Shown here in pieces: positions 1-6,598 of a stretch of 9,610 nucleotides of DNA. The stretch is from Acidobacteria bacterium UBA6911 (GTDB lineage: Bacteria; Acidobacteriota; UBA6911). Every line of letters starts with the position of its first letter. Position 1 is the first letter of the stretch. A model generated the notes under the pieces. That model made no database searches. It was given only the letters and a program-made list of their open reading frames with translations, and had not been told where the DNA came from. A program made the position numbers and the translations under genes. The stretch covers positions 1 to 9,610 of the forward strand of contig DKBB01000047.1 of the NCBI GenBank assembly GCA_002451015.1, given 5' to 3'.

Positions 1-1
1 G

Positions 2-439
2 TGGATTTTCGGCAATAACATCGAAGAAGCGTTGGGGCGGCTGCGCTATCTTTTGTTTTATCTGATTTGCGGGCTGCTGGCCTCCTGGAGTCATATTCTG
101 GCCAATATGAACTCCGTGATTCCGTCTATCGGAGCGAGCGGAGCGATTGGAGGCGTCCTGGGGGCTTATATTATGCTATATCCAAGAGCGAGAGTGTGGA
201 CGCTTATATTCCTCGGGTTTTTTATACGGCTCATGTATATTCCCGCCGGCGTCATTCTTGGATATTGGTTTCTGATTCAGCTGCTAAGTGGCAGTGTCGC
301 TGATAGCCAAAGCGGAGGGGTTGCATTCTGGGCACATGTGGGTGGATTTCTGGCCGGAGTAATCCTTGTCGGGGCGTTCAAGAGAAAAGATGTGCGCTTC
401 TTTAATCCGTCGAATCGCTCCGTACGAATCTATGAATGA
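2..439 (+). CDS. Rhomboid family intramembrane serine protease, C-terminal part (5' cut by window)
   Basis: The frame is open from base 2, so the gene starts outside the window; 145 residues are visible. They begin WIFGNNIEEALG, the conserved family segment that follows the W-R loop region, so the apparent TTG start at 32 is not real. The catalytic serine is visible in GASGAIGG (Ser at 137-139). The catalytic histidine sits in the last membrane helix, in AHVGGFLAG (His at 335-337). Three to four hydrophobic segments alternate with short loops, as expected for the C-terminal half of a six-helix rhomboid. The tail after the last helix is short and basic (FKRKDVRFF). The family cleaves transmembrane substrates inside the inner membrane; the substrate here cannot be told. 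Both visible catalytic residues are intact, so it is probably active. The downstream cytochrome c gene lies 49 bp away on the same strand and may be co-transcribed. Confidence 0.93.
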   Translation, partial: WIFGNNIEEALGRLRYLLFYLICGLLASWSHILANMNSVIPSIGASGAIGGVLGAYIMLYPRARVWTLIFLGFFIRLMYIPAGVILGYWFLIQLLSGSVADSQSGGVAFWAHVGGFLAGVILVGAFKRKDVRFFNPSNRSVRIYE

Positions 440-488
440 ACCATCGCAATATATAATCGGTCTATAAATATTATCGGGAGGTATGGAG

Positions 489-809
489 ATGAGACCTGCA
501 ATGATTGTTATCCTGGGAGCAGCACTAATTGTTATCGGAGTCGGAATTGCGCTCTCGCTGGATGATACGCTGGATCATGGTCAGGAAGTCTATGCCATGC
601 AAAAATGCGCGCTGTGCCATTCGATTTCAGGTATCGGCGGCAAAAAAATGGCACTGGATGGGGTGGCATCCAGGCTGAAGCCGGATGTAATCCGTAAGTG
701 GATCCGGAATCCCAAAGAGATGAAGACGGATACGATCATGAAACCCTATCCGAATCTCCCGGAAAAGGACCTGAACGATCTCGTCACCTTTTTAATGACC
801 TTGAGGTGA
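489..809 (+). CDS. Membrane-anchored monoheme class I cytochrome c
   Basis: A 106-residue protein. Residues 1-24 form one hydrophobic segment (AMIVILGAALIVIGVGIAL) that acts as signal or anchor, so the heme domain should lie in the periplasm. The heme motif CALCH gives Cys40, Cys43 and His44. A distal Met84 in the IMKPYPNL segment fits the sixth axial ligand, and the C-terminal helix (LNDLVTFLMTL) is typical of small class I cytochromes. ATG occurs at both 483 and 489. The GGGAGG at 476-481 is about 7 nt from 489 but abuts 483, so I chose 489. TATAAT at 452-457 could be a -10 box, but no good -35 is present, so co-transcription with the rhomboid gene is equally likely. The role is electron transfer; the partner enzyme is not in view. 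The gene converges on hcp. Confidence 0.9.
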   Translation: MRPAMIVILGAALIVIGVGIALSLDDTLDHGQEVYAMQKCALCHSISGIGGKKMALDGVASRLKPDVIRKWIRNPKEMKTDTIMKPYPNLPEKDLNDLVTFLMTLR

Positions 810-838
810 AGAAAAGGGGGACGATGACTGCGTCCCCC
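809..838 (-). terminator. Intrinsic terminator of hcp
   Basis: A perfect 8-bp stem, GGGGGACG (816-823) with CGTCCCCC (831-838), closes a 7-nt loop. Read on the minus strand it is followed directly by TTTTCTT, the layout of a Rho-independent terminator for hcp, whose stop codon is 14 bp upstream. On the plus strand there is no T-run after the stem, so it would stop cytochrome c transcription poorly. Confidence 0.8.
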
Positions 839-851
839 CGGCTGCATTTGA

Positions 852-2507
852 TCAGGCGTTCGCGAGCGCAGCCTGCAAATCGGCCTCGACAGTCGTGATT
901 GGCTTGATATTGAATTTTTCCACAAGCACATTCAATACGGTAGGGGTGACAAAGGCCGGCAGACTTGGGCCAAGCCGGATGTTTCTGATCCCCAGATGGA
1001 GCAGGGTCAGAAGGATGGCGCAGGCTTTCTGTTCATACCAGGAAAGGATCAGCGAGAGAGGCAGGTCATTGACGCCGCACTGGAAGGCCTCCGCCAGGGC
1101 GCCCGCGACCTTGATGGCTGAATAGGCGTCATTGCACTGACCGCAGTCCAGAAGGCGCGGAATCCCTCCGATATTTCCGAAGTCGAGCTTGTTGAAGCGA
1201 TACTTTCCGCATGCAAGAGTGAGGATGACGCAGTCATCCGGGACCGATTCGGCAAAGTCCGTATAGTAGTTCCGGCCCGATTTTGCTCCGTCGCAGCCGC
1301 CAATAAGGAAGAATCGTCGGATCTGCCCCGCTTTGACCGCTTCGATCACCTTGTCGGCTACTCCAAGGATCGCGTTATGTCCGAAGCCGACCAGGATTGA
1401 TTTTTCCGGTTCGTCCGAGGTAAAACCGCCTGCTGCCTGCGCTGCGTCGATCACCGGCCGGAAGTTGCGGTCCTGGATATGCATAACGCCGGGCCACCCG
1501 ACCAGGCCGCATGTAAAGATACGGTTTTTATAGCTGTCGCGAGGCTTCTGGATACAGTTGGTCGTCATCAGAATGGCACCCGGGAAAGCCTCGAATTCCT
1601 TGGCTTGATCCTGCCAGGCGCCGCCGTAATTTCCTACGAGATGATCGTACTTTTTCAATTCCGGGTACCCGTGTGCCGGCAGCATTTCACCGTGGGTGTA
1701 AATGTTGATCCCGGTCCCTTTTGTCTGTTCCAGGAGTGCCGCCAGGTCCTTCAGGTCGTGGCCGGATACCAGAATGGCTTTGCCTTTAACCGGCGTAATG
1801 CGAACGCTCCCAGGAGCTGGATTGCCGTAAGTGCCTGTGTTGGCCGCATCCAGCATTTCCATGGCGGCAAGGTTCGCTTCGCCGCATTTCATGCACAGAG
1901 TGAAAAGGGCATCCACGGTGGGATTTGGTTCCGCCAGGTAGCTCAGTGCTTCGTGCAGGAACGCGTGGACCTTATCAACGTCCTTACCCAGTATGTGGGC
2001 ATGATCGGCATAGGCCGCTGTACCTTTCAGCCCGTACGTCAACAGTTCCTGCAAACCGGCAAGATCTTCACCATGAGCTGCAATGGCTTTCTGGATACCG
2101 ACATTCGATGCCTGCCCTAACAGACCATCCGGGGAAGAGGCCGGAGTCCATTGAGCCGGACCGTCAAGTTTTTCCGGTTCGCGACCGGCTTTTTTGCACG
2201 CCCCTTCGTAAAGAAGCCTGGCTTTTTCCCGGATCTGCCCTGCCTTTTGGAGTATGGCCTGTATTCGCACGGGATCGAAATTGACATTTGTGGTTGTGGT
2301 AAACAGCGCTTCAACTACAAATAAATCGATCTCCGGATCTTTTGCGCCGAGCCCGCGCGCCCTGTGCGCATACTGGCTGATTCCTTTAATGGCGTAAGTC
2401 AGCAGATCCTGCAGTGCTGCAGTTTCCGGATCTTTGCCGCATACGCCCATAACATTGCATCCCTGTCCTTTGGAAGTCTGTTCACATTGGTAGCAGAACA
2501 TATCCAT
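852..2507 (-). CDS. hcp: Hybrid cluster protein (hydroxylamine / NO reductase), class I
   Basis: A 551-residue cytoplasmic protein of normal family length. The N-terminal cluster motif is C-x2-C-x8-C-x5-C (Cys5, 8, 17, 23), the spacing of class I enzymes from anaerobes rather than the E. coli class II spacing. All hybrid-cluster ligands known from the Desulfovibrio enzyme have visible counterparts: His250 (SGHD), Glu274 (THGE), Cys318 (TTNC), Cys405 (IGGCDGAKSGR, the persulfide position), Cys433 (LACGKYRFN), Cys458 (CGQCND) and Glu492 (SWYEQKA). Family members reduce hydroxylamine in vitro, and in E. coli Hcp acts as a high-affinity NO reductase and in S-nitrosylation. A TTG at 2522 opens the frame further. 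I prefer ATG 2507 because GGGGGA (2515-2520) lies 7 nt upstream of it; ATG 2501 (MFCYQC) is also possible. No hcr reductase gene is adjacent, as is usual for class I. A divergent Crp/Fnr regulator and an FNR-type dyad point to control by NO or redox state. Confidence 0.97.
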   Translation of the reverse strand: MDMFCYQCEQTSKGQGCNVMGVCGKDPETAALQDLLTYAIKGISQYAHRARGLGAKDPEIDLFVVEALFTTTTNVNFDPVRIQAILQKAGQIREKARLLYEGACKKAGREPEKLDGPAQWTPASSPDGLLGQASNVGIQKAIAAHGEDLAGLQELLTYGLKGTAAYADHAHILGKDVDKVHAFLHEALSYLAEPNPTVDALFTLCMKCGEANLAAMEMLDAANTGTYGNPAPGSVRITPVKGKAILVSGHDLKDLAALLEQTKGTGINIYTHGEMLPAHGYPELKKYDHLVGNYGGAWQDQAKEFEAFPGAILMTTNCIQKPRDSYKNRIFTCGLVGWPGVMHIQDRNFRPVIDAAQAAGGFTSDEPEKSILVGFGHNAILGVADKVIEAVKAGQIRRFFLIGGCDGAKSGRNYYTDFAESVPDDCVILTLACGKYRFNKLDFGNIGGIPRLLDCGQCNDAYSAIKVAGALAEAFQCGVNDLPLSLILSWYEQKACAILLTLLHLGIRNIRLGPSLPAFVTPTVLNVLVEKFNIKPITTVEADLQAALANA

Positions 2508-2555
2508 ATTTCGATCCCCCAAAATGTTGTTTGTTTTTTCTCCTTCACAACTGAT

Positions 2556-2584
2556 ATCTTAACGGTGTTTCCCTGTATAAAATT
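2556..2584 (-). promoter_or_regulatory. Predicted hcp promoter (activator-dependent)
   Basis: On the minus strand TAAGAT (2556-2561) matches four of six -10 positions and would place the start site near 2548-2549, about 42 nt before the hcp ATG. The -35 region 17 bp upstream (AATTTT, 2579-2584) is poor and overlaps the FNR-type dyad. A poor -35 with an activator site centred near -41 is the class II activation layout. This is inferred from position and was not measured. Confidence 0.5.
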
Positions 2585-2596
2585 GATATGGGTCAA
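2583..2596. promoter_or_regulatory. FNR/HcpR-type operator dyad between hcp and its regulator
   Basis: TTGATatggGTCAA is a 5-4-5 dyad. The two half-sites TTGAT and TTGAC differ at one base, so symmetry is nearly perfect. The spacing and TTGA core are those of FNR-family sites. It lies in the 147-bp gap shared by hcp and the divergent Crp/Fnr gene. The regulator's recognition helix has the E-x-x-S-R pattern that reads TTGA half-sites in FNR. The centre is about 41 bp upstream of the predicted hcp start site, which suggests activation. For the regulator gene the dyad would lie close to its own promoter, so autoregulation is possible. Confidence 0.7.
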
Positions 2597-2654
2597 GAAA
2601 AGTAAAATTTATTCAAATTTACTACAAACAATCCCGGATTGGGAAGGATTAAGA

Positions 2655-3302
2655 ATGAATGTACGGCAGATTTTGGACCAGGCGGGTTTTTTCGAAGGCA
2701 TTTCACTCGTCAGCAAGGAAGCCCTGTCCAGAGTCTGCATGCCCCTGCAACGTCCGAAGCAGTCGGTCCTTTTTCGTGAGGCCGAACCGGGCGAAGCGAT
2801 GTTTCTGCTGGCGCGCGGCAGGATTTCCCTGCACAAGCTTTCTTCCGAAGGACGCGAGGTGGTGATCAAGGTGATTCAGCCGGGTGAGGTATTCGCCGAA
2901 GTTATTCTCTTCGAGAAGAAATACTATCCTGTTACGGCGGTTTCCCTGACGGAAATTCTGGCCTTTAAACTGCTGCGCCGGGACCTATTGCATCTACTGA
3001 GAGAGGAGGATTTCCGAAACGACTTCATCGCCATGCTGCTTCGAAAACAGCGTTATCTGGCCGATAAGATTCAACAGCTGACCAGCCAGGATGTCGAACA
3101 GAGACTTCGGGCATTCCTTATCGAACAGTATGGAGAGCAGGAGCAGATACAGGTGGAAATCAATAAAAAACAGTTGGCATCCGCGATAGGCACCACTCCC
3201 GAAACCCTTTCAAGGCTGCTGCAGGATCTGAGCCGGCGCAAGTGCCTGACCTGGAAGCAGGGAGTGATTCAAACATCCCCCGGTTTCTGGCTCGATGATT
3301 AA
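2655..3302 (+). CDS. Crp/Fnr-family transcription regulator, probable regulator of hcp (HcpR/DNR-like)
   Basis: A 215-residue protein with two domains. Residues 10-115 form the cyclic-nucleotide-type beta barrel (PGEAMFLLARGRISLHK, then PGEVFAEV), joined by a long dimerisation helix (about 117-142) to a winged helix-turn-helix at about 145-212. The recognition helix TTPETLSRLLQDL carries Glu183, Ser186 and Arg187, the E-x-x-S-R triad of FNR. Only two cysteines are present (28 and 197), so it cannot hold FNR's four-cysteine iron-sulfur cluster. The Arg-Ser/Thr pair that binds cAMP phosphate in CRP is also absent (YYPVTAV there). Heme or another NO sensor, as in DNR and HcpR proteins, is therefore likely but not visible in the sequence. 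The frame runs upstream into hcp; I chose ATG 2655 because AAGGA (2644-2648) precedes it and the family N-terminus begins there. It is divergent from hcp, its probable target. Confidence 0.9.
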   Translation: MNVRQILDQAGFFEGISLVSKEALSRVCMPLQRPKQSVLFREAEPGEAMFLLARGRISLHKLSSEGREVVIKVIQPGEVFAEVILFEKKYYPVTAVSLTEILAFKLLRRDLLHLLREEDFRNDFIAMLLRKQRYLADKIQQLTSQDVEQRLRAFLIEQYGEQEQIQVEINKKQLASAIGTTPETLSRLLQDLSRRKCLTWKQGVIQTSPGFWLDD

Positions 3303-3394
3303 AAAACGGGGACATCATACTTTTTTGTATTTAAAGTGAAGAGGTGGAATCCAAAGGGGTTCCGCCGCGTCAAAAGTATGATGTCCCCGTTTTT
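3302..3394. repeat. Long perfect palindrome between convergent genes (REP/MITE-like, may act as two-way terminator)
   Basis: The arms 3302-3324 and 3372-3394 are exact reverse complements over 23 bp, with the core CGGGGACATCATAC and its complement. The 47-nt loop contains a second small stem (GGTGGAA against TTCCGCC, one G-T pair). Each outer end is a run of A or T, so RNA from either strand would form a GC-containing stem followed by U5 or more. The element fills the whole gap. The regulator's TAA overlaps one edge (3300-3302) and the minus-strand gene's TAA overlaps the other (3393-3395). GGGGAC/GTCCCC palindromes of this kind are, from my recollection of the family, common near REP-associated tyrosine transposases; no such transposase is in the window. 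Confidence 0.8.
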
Positions 3395-3923
3395 AATATT
3401 CGGAGAACTTGCCTTCGAGCGCCTCTTCGGCGCCTTCGAGCGCTCCGTTTGAAATATCTGCAGCCCGGCTTATAAGGCGTATAAGCTCCGTCTCCTGTTT
3501 TTCGGTTGCCATTTTCTCCAGGATTTCAAGTTTTGGAATAGATTTTTTCATGATGTCCCGAAGGTGTTTCAATGCCTTGCGAATACCGTCTCTGTCAGGG
3601 GGGAAATTTTGTGTGGCGTCCTCCAGATTGAGCATGACGCTGTTCAGAATCCGATAATAATCGTCCAGCATGTCCTCCGGGGTTCGGTACTCCATGGGAT
3701 CCCCGGGTTCCGTTACCTGCCCGGCCAGGCGGGCTTCAGTGGATGTCAGTCGTAATGATGCCGCGCGGAGAAACAGTTTTACCCTGGGAGCGATAGCCTG
3801 ATTTTTCTTGATGGCATCTATCTCCGTGTCGGTCAGGGACTCTCTATCCGGATAACAGAATGCCGCTGAAACGGCACCGGCAATAAGTATCCCTGCAATA
3901 AATGCCAGAACCACGTTTCTCAT
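3393..3923 (-). CDS. Exported helical protein of unknown function (second of pair)
   Basis: I do not recognise the family. It has 176 residues. Residues 1-20 are a clear signal sequence (MRNVVLAFIAGILIAG, then AVSA) with a plausible signal peptidase I site after Ala20, so export to the periplasm is likely. The rest is almost all charged amphipathic helix: 44-68 (RVKLFLRAASLRL), 82-104 (ending NLEDA), 112-138 (KALKHLRDIMKKSIPKLEILEK) and 140-172, ending in an acidic stretch. Cys23 is the only cysteine, and AAFC does not match a lipobox. An upstream in-frame start at 4034 would lie deep inside the preceding gene. I chose ATG 3923, which begins 4 nt after that gene's stop and keeps the signal sequence at the N-terminus. 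It is last in an argS operon and resembles its neighbour in layout. A structural or scaffolding role in the envelope is possible but unproven. Confidence 0.75.
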   Translation of the reverse strand: MRNVVLAFIAGILIAGAVSAAFCYPDRESLTDTEIDAIKKNQAIAPRVKLFLRAASLRLTSTEARLAGQVTEPGDPMEYRTPEDMLDDYYRILNSVMLNLEDATQNFPPDRDGIRKALKHLRDIMKKSIPKLEILEKMATEKQETELIRLISRAADISNGALEGAEEALEGKFSEY

Positions 3924-3927
3924 TTTT

Positions 3928-4416
3928 TTATTCCAGTTGTCCGGGATTAAAAAGAATCTCCACCATTCTCGAACGAACGCTTGCTGCCATGTTGATGCAA
4001 TCGTTGAAAATATCCTGCTGATCCACCGGGGCACGGATTTTAAAATCCTGGACTTCTTTTATGGCTTTCCGCACCTGTATTTCATATTTAATAAGCGGTT
4101 TCGATTTTTTCTCTTTTCGTTCGAGATTGGTTTCAATGTCTTTCAGGGATTCCGTTAACAGAGTCGTCCATGTTGACAGGATGCCGGGGACTGCCTGAGA
4201 TTCCTTTTTGGAAACCGCCTGTCGAAGGCTTTTCAACATTCTTTCCGATGCTTCTCGATATACCTTGATCCTTCCCTCGATATCGTCCGATTTCTTCTCG
4301 ATCTTGCGAGATTCCTTTTCAGTGAAGATTCCGGAGGGGAAGTGGGGAGCATACCCGTTCTGCAGGAGAATACTTAATACAAAGCTGAATGACCAGATAA
4401 TGGACATAAGCATCAC
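3928..4416 (-). CDS. Exported or anchored helical protein of unknown function (first of pair)
   Basis: I do not recognise the family. It has 162 residues. Residues 4-20 are hydrophobic (MSIIWSFSFVLSILLQ) and act as a signal or anchor. The remainder is strongly charged helix with coiled-coil character: 33-72 (rich in Lys, Glu and Arg), 74-104 and 107-155. The GTG at 4416 overlaps the argS stop codon as GTGA, a typical coupled start; ATG at 4413 or 4407 would also give the same hydrophobic N-terminus. The gene therefore depends on argS translation or transcription. The order of segments, including an R-(I/V)-K start to the first helix, matches the next gene downstream, so the two probably arose by duplication. 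The single cysteine (Cys140) is not near the N-terminus, so it is not a lipoprotein. Confidence 0.72.
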   Translation of the reverse strand: MMLMSIIWSFSFVLSILLQNGYAPHFPSGIFTEKESRKIEKKSDDIEGRIKVYREASERMLKSLRQAVSKKESQAVPGILSTWTTLLTESLKDIETNLERKEKKSKPLIKYEIQVRKAIKEVQDFKIRAPVDQQDIFNDCINMAASVRSRMVEILFNPGQLE

Positions 4417-6383
4417 ATTCTGGGGGGGACGTCACTTCCTATCAAGTATAGCGCCCTTTGCAACTGTTTGCGAACAAGATCCGTGACCAGCAAGAGGTAT
4501 TGTTTTTTCTTCGGGTCCGTTTCCGACAGAATATGGTGTTTATGGTAAAACAGGTTGAATTTCTGGGCCAGCGAAAAAGCATATTTGCAGAGCTGCCCCA
4601 ACTCCAGCGACTGGGTGACCTGTCGTATGATTTCAGGCAGTCGGGCCGACTGGTAAACGATTTCCCATATTTCGTCGTTGTCGTTGAGAAAGCCCCCGAT
4701 CTCCGGACCGATATCCCGGGGTGCTGGCGGCTTCAAGCCGGATTCGGCAAGCTTGTTGAATATATTGTTGGCACGCACGACGGCATATTGAATATAGGGA
4801 CCAGTCTCGCCGTCGAAATTCAGCGCCTCTTTGAAATCGAACGCGATGATCGTGTTACGTGCAAATCGCAGAAGGAAGTATCGGAGTGCCCCGACCGCTA
4901 TCGTGTGGGCGATTTCGGCGGATTCCTCTTCCGGTAGTTCGTGGCGGGAACGGACCTCTTTAAGGGCTTTCTCCAGCAGCGTGTCCAGCAGGTCATCGGC
5001 CTTGACCCCGAGTCCCTTTCTTCCCGAAACCTCAACGTACGGACGTTTTCGGTCTTCATCCGAAAGGGGAAATCCCAGGTCTTCGCAACAGGCGGGAGTC
5101 AGCGCCACCATTTCATAGGAAAAATGGATTGAATTTTCCGCCTGGGCTTCGAATCCGAGAGCTCGGAGCCCCTGAACGACTATGTTCTGCAGATATGCCT
5201 GGCGGCTGTCAATCACATTGTAGACACGTTGTCCATGGCCGAAATCGGGCGGGGATGTTTCAGGATCCTTTTCCAGGGAGGTAACCCAGATTGGGTAATC
5301 CAGATTCGCATCAAACGGCGTATAATTGAAATCCAGGCCCAGCAGGCCCAATTTCCAGAGCTGATATGCGATATCCTTCCCGACATAAGTGACGGTTCCG
5401 TCCGAACGGACGATAATTTTTTCGTCCTCTTCCGCTTCTTCGCGCGAAGCAGCGGATTCCCCGGTATTGCCCGTGTTCATAACCCAGCAGCCGTTGTTTT
5501 TCCCTTCAGGGACAAAATAGATGGCCCCGCGCTCCTGCAGCAGCCGGTATGCCTTCTCCCAGAAATGCAAGTGCAGGATTTCGCTTTCGCGGGGGAGAAG
5601 ATCGTACCTCACGTTGATTCTGGCCATTGTCGCAAGGTGGGCTTTGGCTATTCGCATAGCTACATGCTGCGCCAGTTCCGCGGTTGGGTTGTTCCCCGCT
5701 TCAATCGCCTGAAGGGTGGTACTGCGCCATTTTCGGTTTGCTTCGGACTGATTGTAGAAATCGTTCACCCGGGCATAGACGTCCCAGCAGTAGTAGTCGA
5801 ATTTCCCTTCCTTTCCCGATATTTCCTGAAGGGTTTTTCCCTGCATGCGCTCCAGGCCAACAACAACATCCGCCACCTGGACTCCGGTATTGTCAAGGTA
5901 ATTCTGAACTTCGACCTCGTGTCCAAGAAAACGGAGGCAACGAACGAATGTATCGCCCAGGGATGCATTGCGGAGGTGACCGATGTGGGCGGCTTTATTG
6001 GGATTTATATTCGTATGCTCGACAATGATTTTACCCGTGTCCACCGGTCCGGTAATTCTGCCATATTTGCCCTGTTCTATGCTTTCACCCAGTTGGCGTG
6101 TGAATGCACCGCGATCGATATGGAAATTCAGGTATCCTTTCCCTGCAACATCCACTTTTCCTATTCCCTGGATTCCTTCCGCATCCTGTGCAAGTTCCCG
6201 GGCGATTTCAATCGGGGGGCGCTTGACTTTTCGCGCCAGGTCAAACGCGATGGGAAGCGCCAGTTCTCCCAGTTGTATTTTGGGGGGCAGGGCAAAATTC
6301 AGGGATTCGTAAGGAACGTCGTATCGTTCCGAAATCCGTTTCAGCAGGCTTTTTTCAAGTCGACGTGTCAGGGAAAGTAGCAT
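4413..6383 (-). CDS. argS: Arginine--tRNA ligase
   Basis: A 656-residue class I aminoacyl-tRNA synthetase that charges tRNA-Arg in the cytoplasm. An ArgRS-specific N-terminal domain (about 1-110) comes first. The Rossmann catalytic domain follows, with HIGH at 133-136 inside NPNKAAHIGHLRNA. The KMSKS position is replaced by VSGRKGLGVKADDL (452-465), a known kind of substitution in ArgRS. The DALR anticodon-binding helices fill the C-terminus, which ends in the characteristic VPPRM. It is about 80 residues longer than the E. coli enzyme (577). Extra length lies around 290-385 in the catalytic domain (NGCWVMNTGNTGESAAS, SLEKDPETSPPDFGHG), which I take to be a lineage variant and not a fusion. 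ATG 6383 starts it; AAGGAT (6395-6400) is a somewhat distant ribosome site. It is the first gene of the minus-strand operon. Confidence 0.97.
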   Translation of the reverse strand: MLLSLTRRLEKSLLKRISERYDVPYESLNFALPPKIQLGELALPIAFDLARKVKRPPIEIARELAQDAEGIQGIGKVDVAGKGYLNFHIDRGAFTRQLGESIEQGKYGRITGPVDTGKIIVEHTNINPNKAAHIGHLRNASLGDTFVRCLRFLGHEVEVQNYLDNTGVQVADVVVGLERMQGKTLQEISGKEGKFDYYCWDVYARVNDFYNQSEANRKWRSTTLQAIEAGNNPTAELAQHVAMRIAKAHLATMARINVRYDLLPRESEILHLHFWEKAYRLLQERGAIYFVPEGKNNGCWVMNTGNTGESAASREEAEEDEKIIVRSDGTVTYVGKDIAYQLWKLGLLGLDFNYTPFDANLDYPIWVTSLEKDPETSPPDFGHGQRVYNVIDSRQAYLQNIVVQGLRALGFEAQAENSIHFSYEMVALTPACCEDLGFPLSDEDRKRPYVEVSGRKGLGVKADDLLDTLLEKALKEVRSRHELPEEESAEIAHTIAVGALRYFLLRFARNTIIAFDFKEALNFDGETGPYIQYAVVRANNIFNKLAESGLKPPAPRDIGPEIGGFLNDNDEIWEIVYQSARLPEIIRQVTQSLELGQLCKYAFSLAQKFNLFYHKHHILSETDPKKKQYLLLVTDLVRKQLQRALYLIGSDVPPRM

Positions 6384-6421
6384 TGTAGGAGTCTATCCTT
6401 AATGATTAATAGTTCGGAAGA

Positions 6422-6450
6422 AAAATACTCTAATGATGTTTCCAAATCAA
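6422..6450 (-). promoter_or_regulatory. Predicted sigma70 promoter of the argS operon
   Basis: On the minus strand TTGATT (6445-6450) and TATTTT (6422-6427) are separated by exactly 17 bp, each matching four of six consensus positions. The start site would be near 6415, leaving a leader of about 30 nt before the argS ATG. No T-box-like leader fits in that space. Confidence 0.5.
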
Positions 6451-6454
6451 TCCA

Positions 6455-6497
6455 CAGAAGCCAGAAGCCAGAAGAACGGTAAAAGGCTACCGGCTTC
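6455..6497. repeat. Heptamer tandem repeat and hairpin in the argS-larC gap
   Basis: Almost three tandem copies of CAGAAGC occupy 6455-6474. The third runs into a hairpin: GAAG-aa-CGGTA (6471-6481), a 6-nt loop, then TACCG-g-CTTC (6488-6497). GAAGCC (6464-6469) can alternatively pair with GGCTTC (6492-6497). The gap is 215 bp in total (6384-6598); besides this and the two promoters I see nothing in it. Confidence 0.55.
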
Positions 6498-6538
6498 CGA
6501 TCCCGACTTCTGCACAGTGTGCCCTGCATTATGCTTTC

Positions 6539-6567
6539 TTGACTTCGGGACGCATGCCTCATAGACT
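6539..6567 (+). promoter_or_regulatory. Predicted sigma70 promoter of larC
   Basis: TTGACT (6539-6544, five of six) is followed after exactly 17 bp by TAGACT (6562-6567, four of six). The start site would be near 6574, giving a leader of about 25 nt before ATG 6599. This also argues against the upstream in-frame starts at 6539 and 6554. Confidence 0.5.
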
Positions 6568-6598
6568 CACACTGGAAAAGAAAGGCCTGAAAGAAAGG

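Noticed and set aside
1479..2120. 213-residue open frame on the plus strand
   Set aside because: It is antisense to hcp, whose cluster ligands are all present. There is no ribosome site or family resemblance.
2364..2654. 97-residue N-terminal extension of the Crp/Fnr regulator
   Set aside because: It would overlap the hcp coding start and read through the promoter region. The family N-terminus and a good ribosome site are at 2655.
5229..6380. 383-residue open frame on the plus strand
   Set aside because: It lies wholly antisense to argS, which has clear catalytic motifs. The translation has no recognisable family pattern, so it is a shadow frame.
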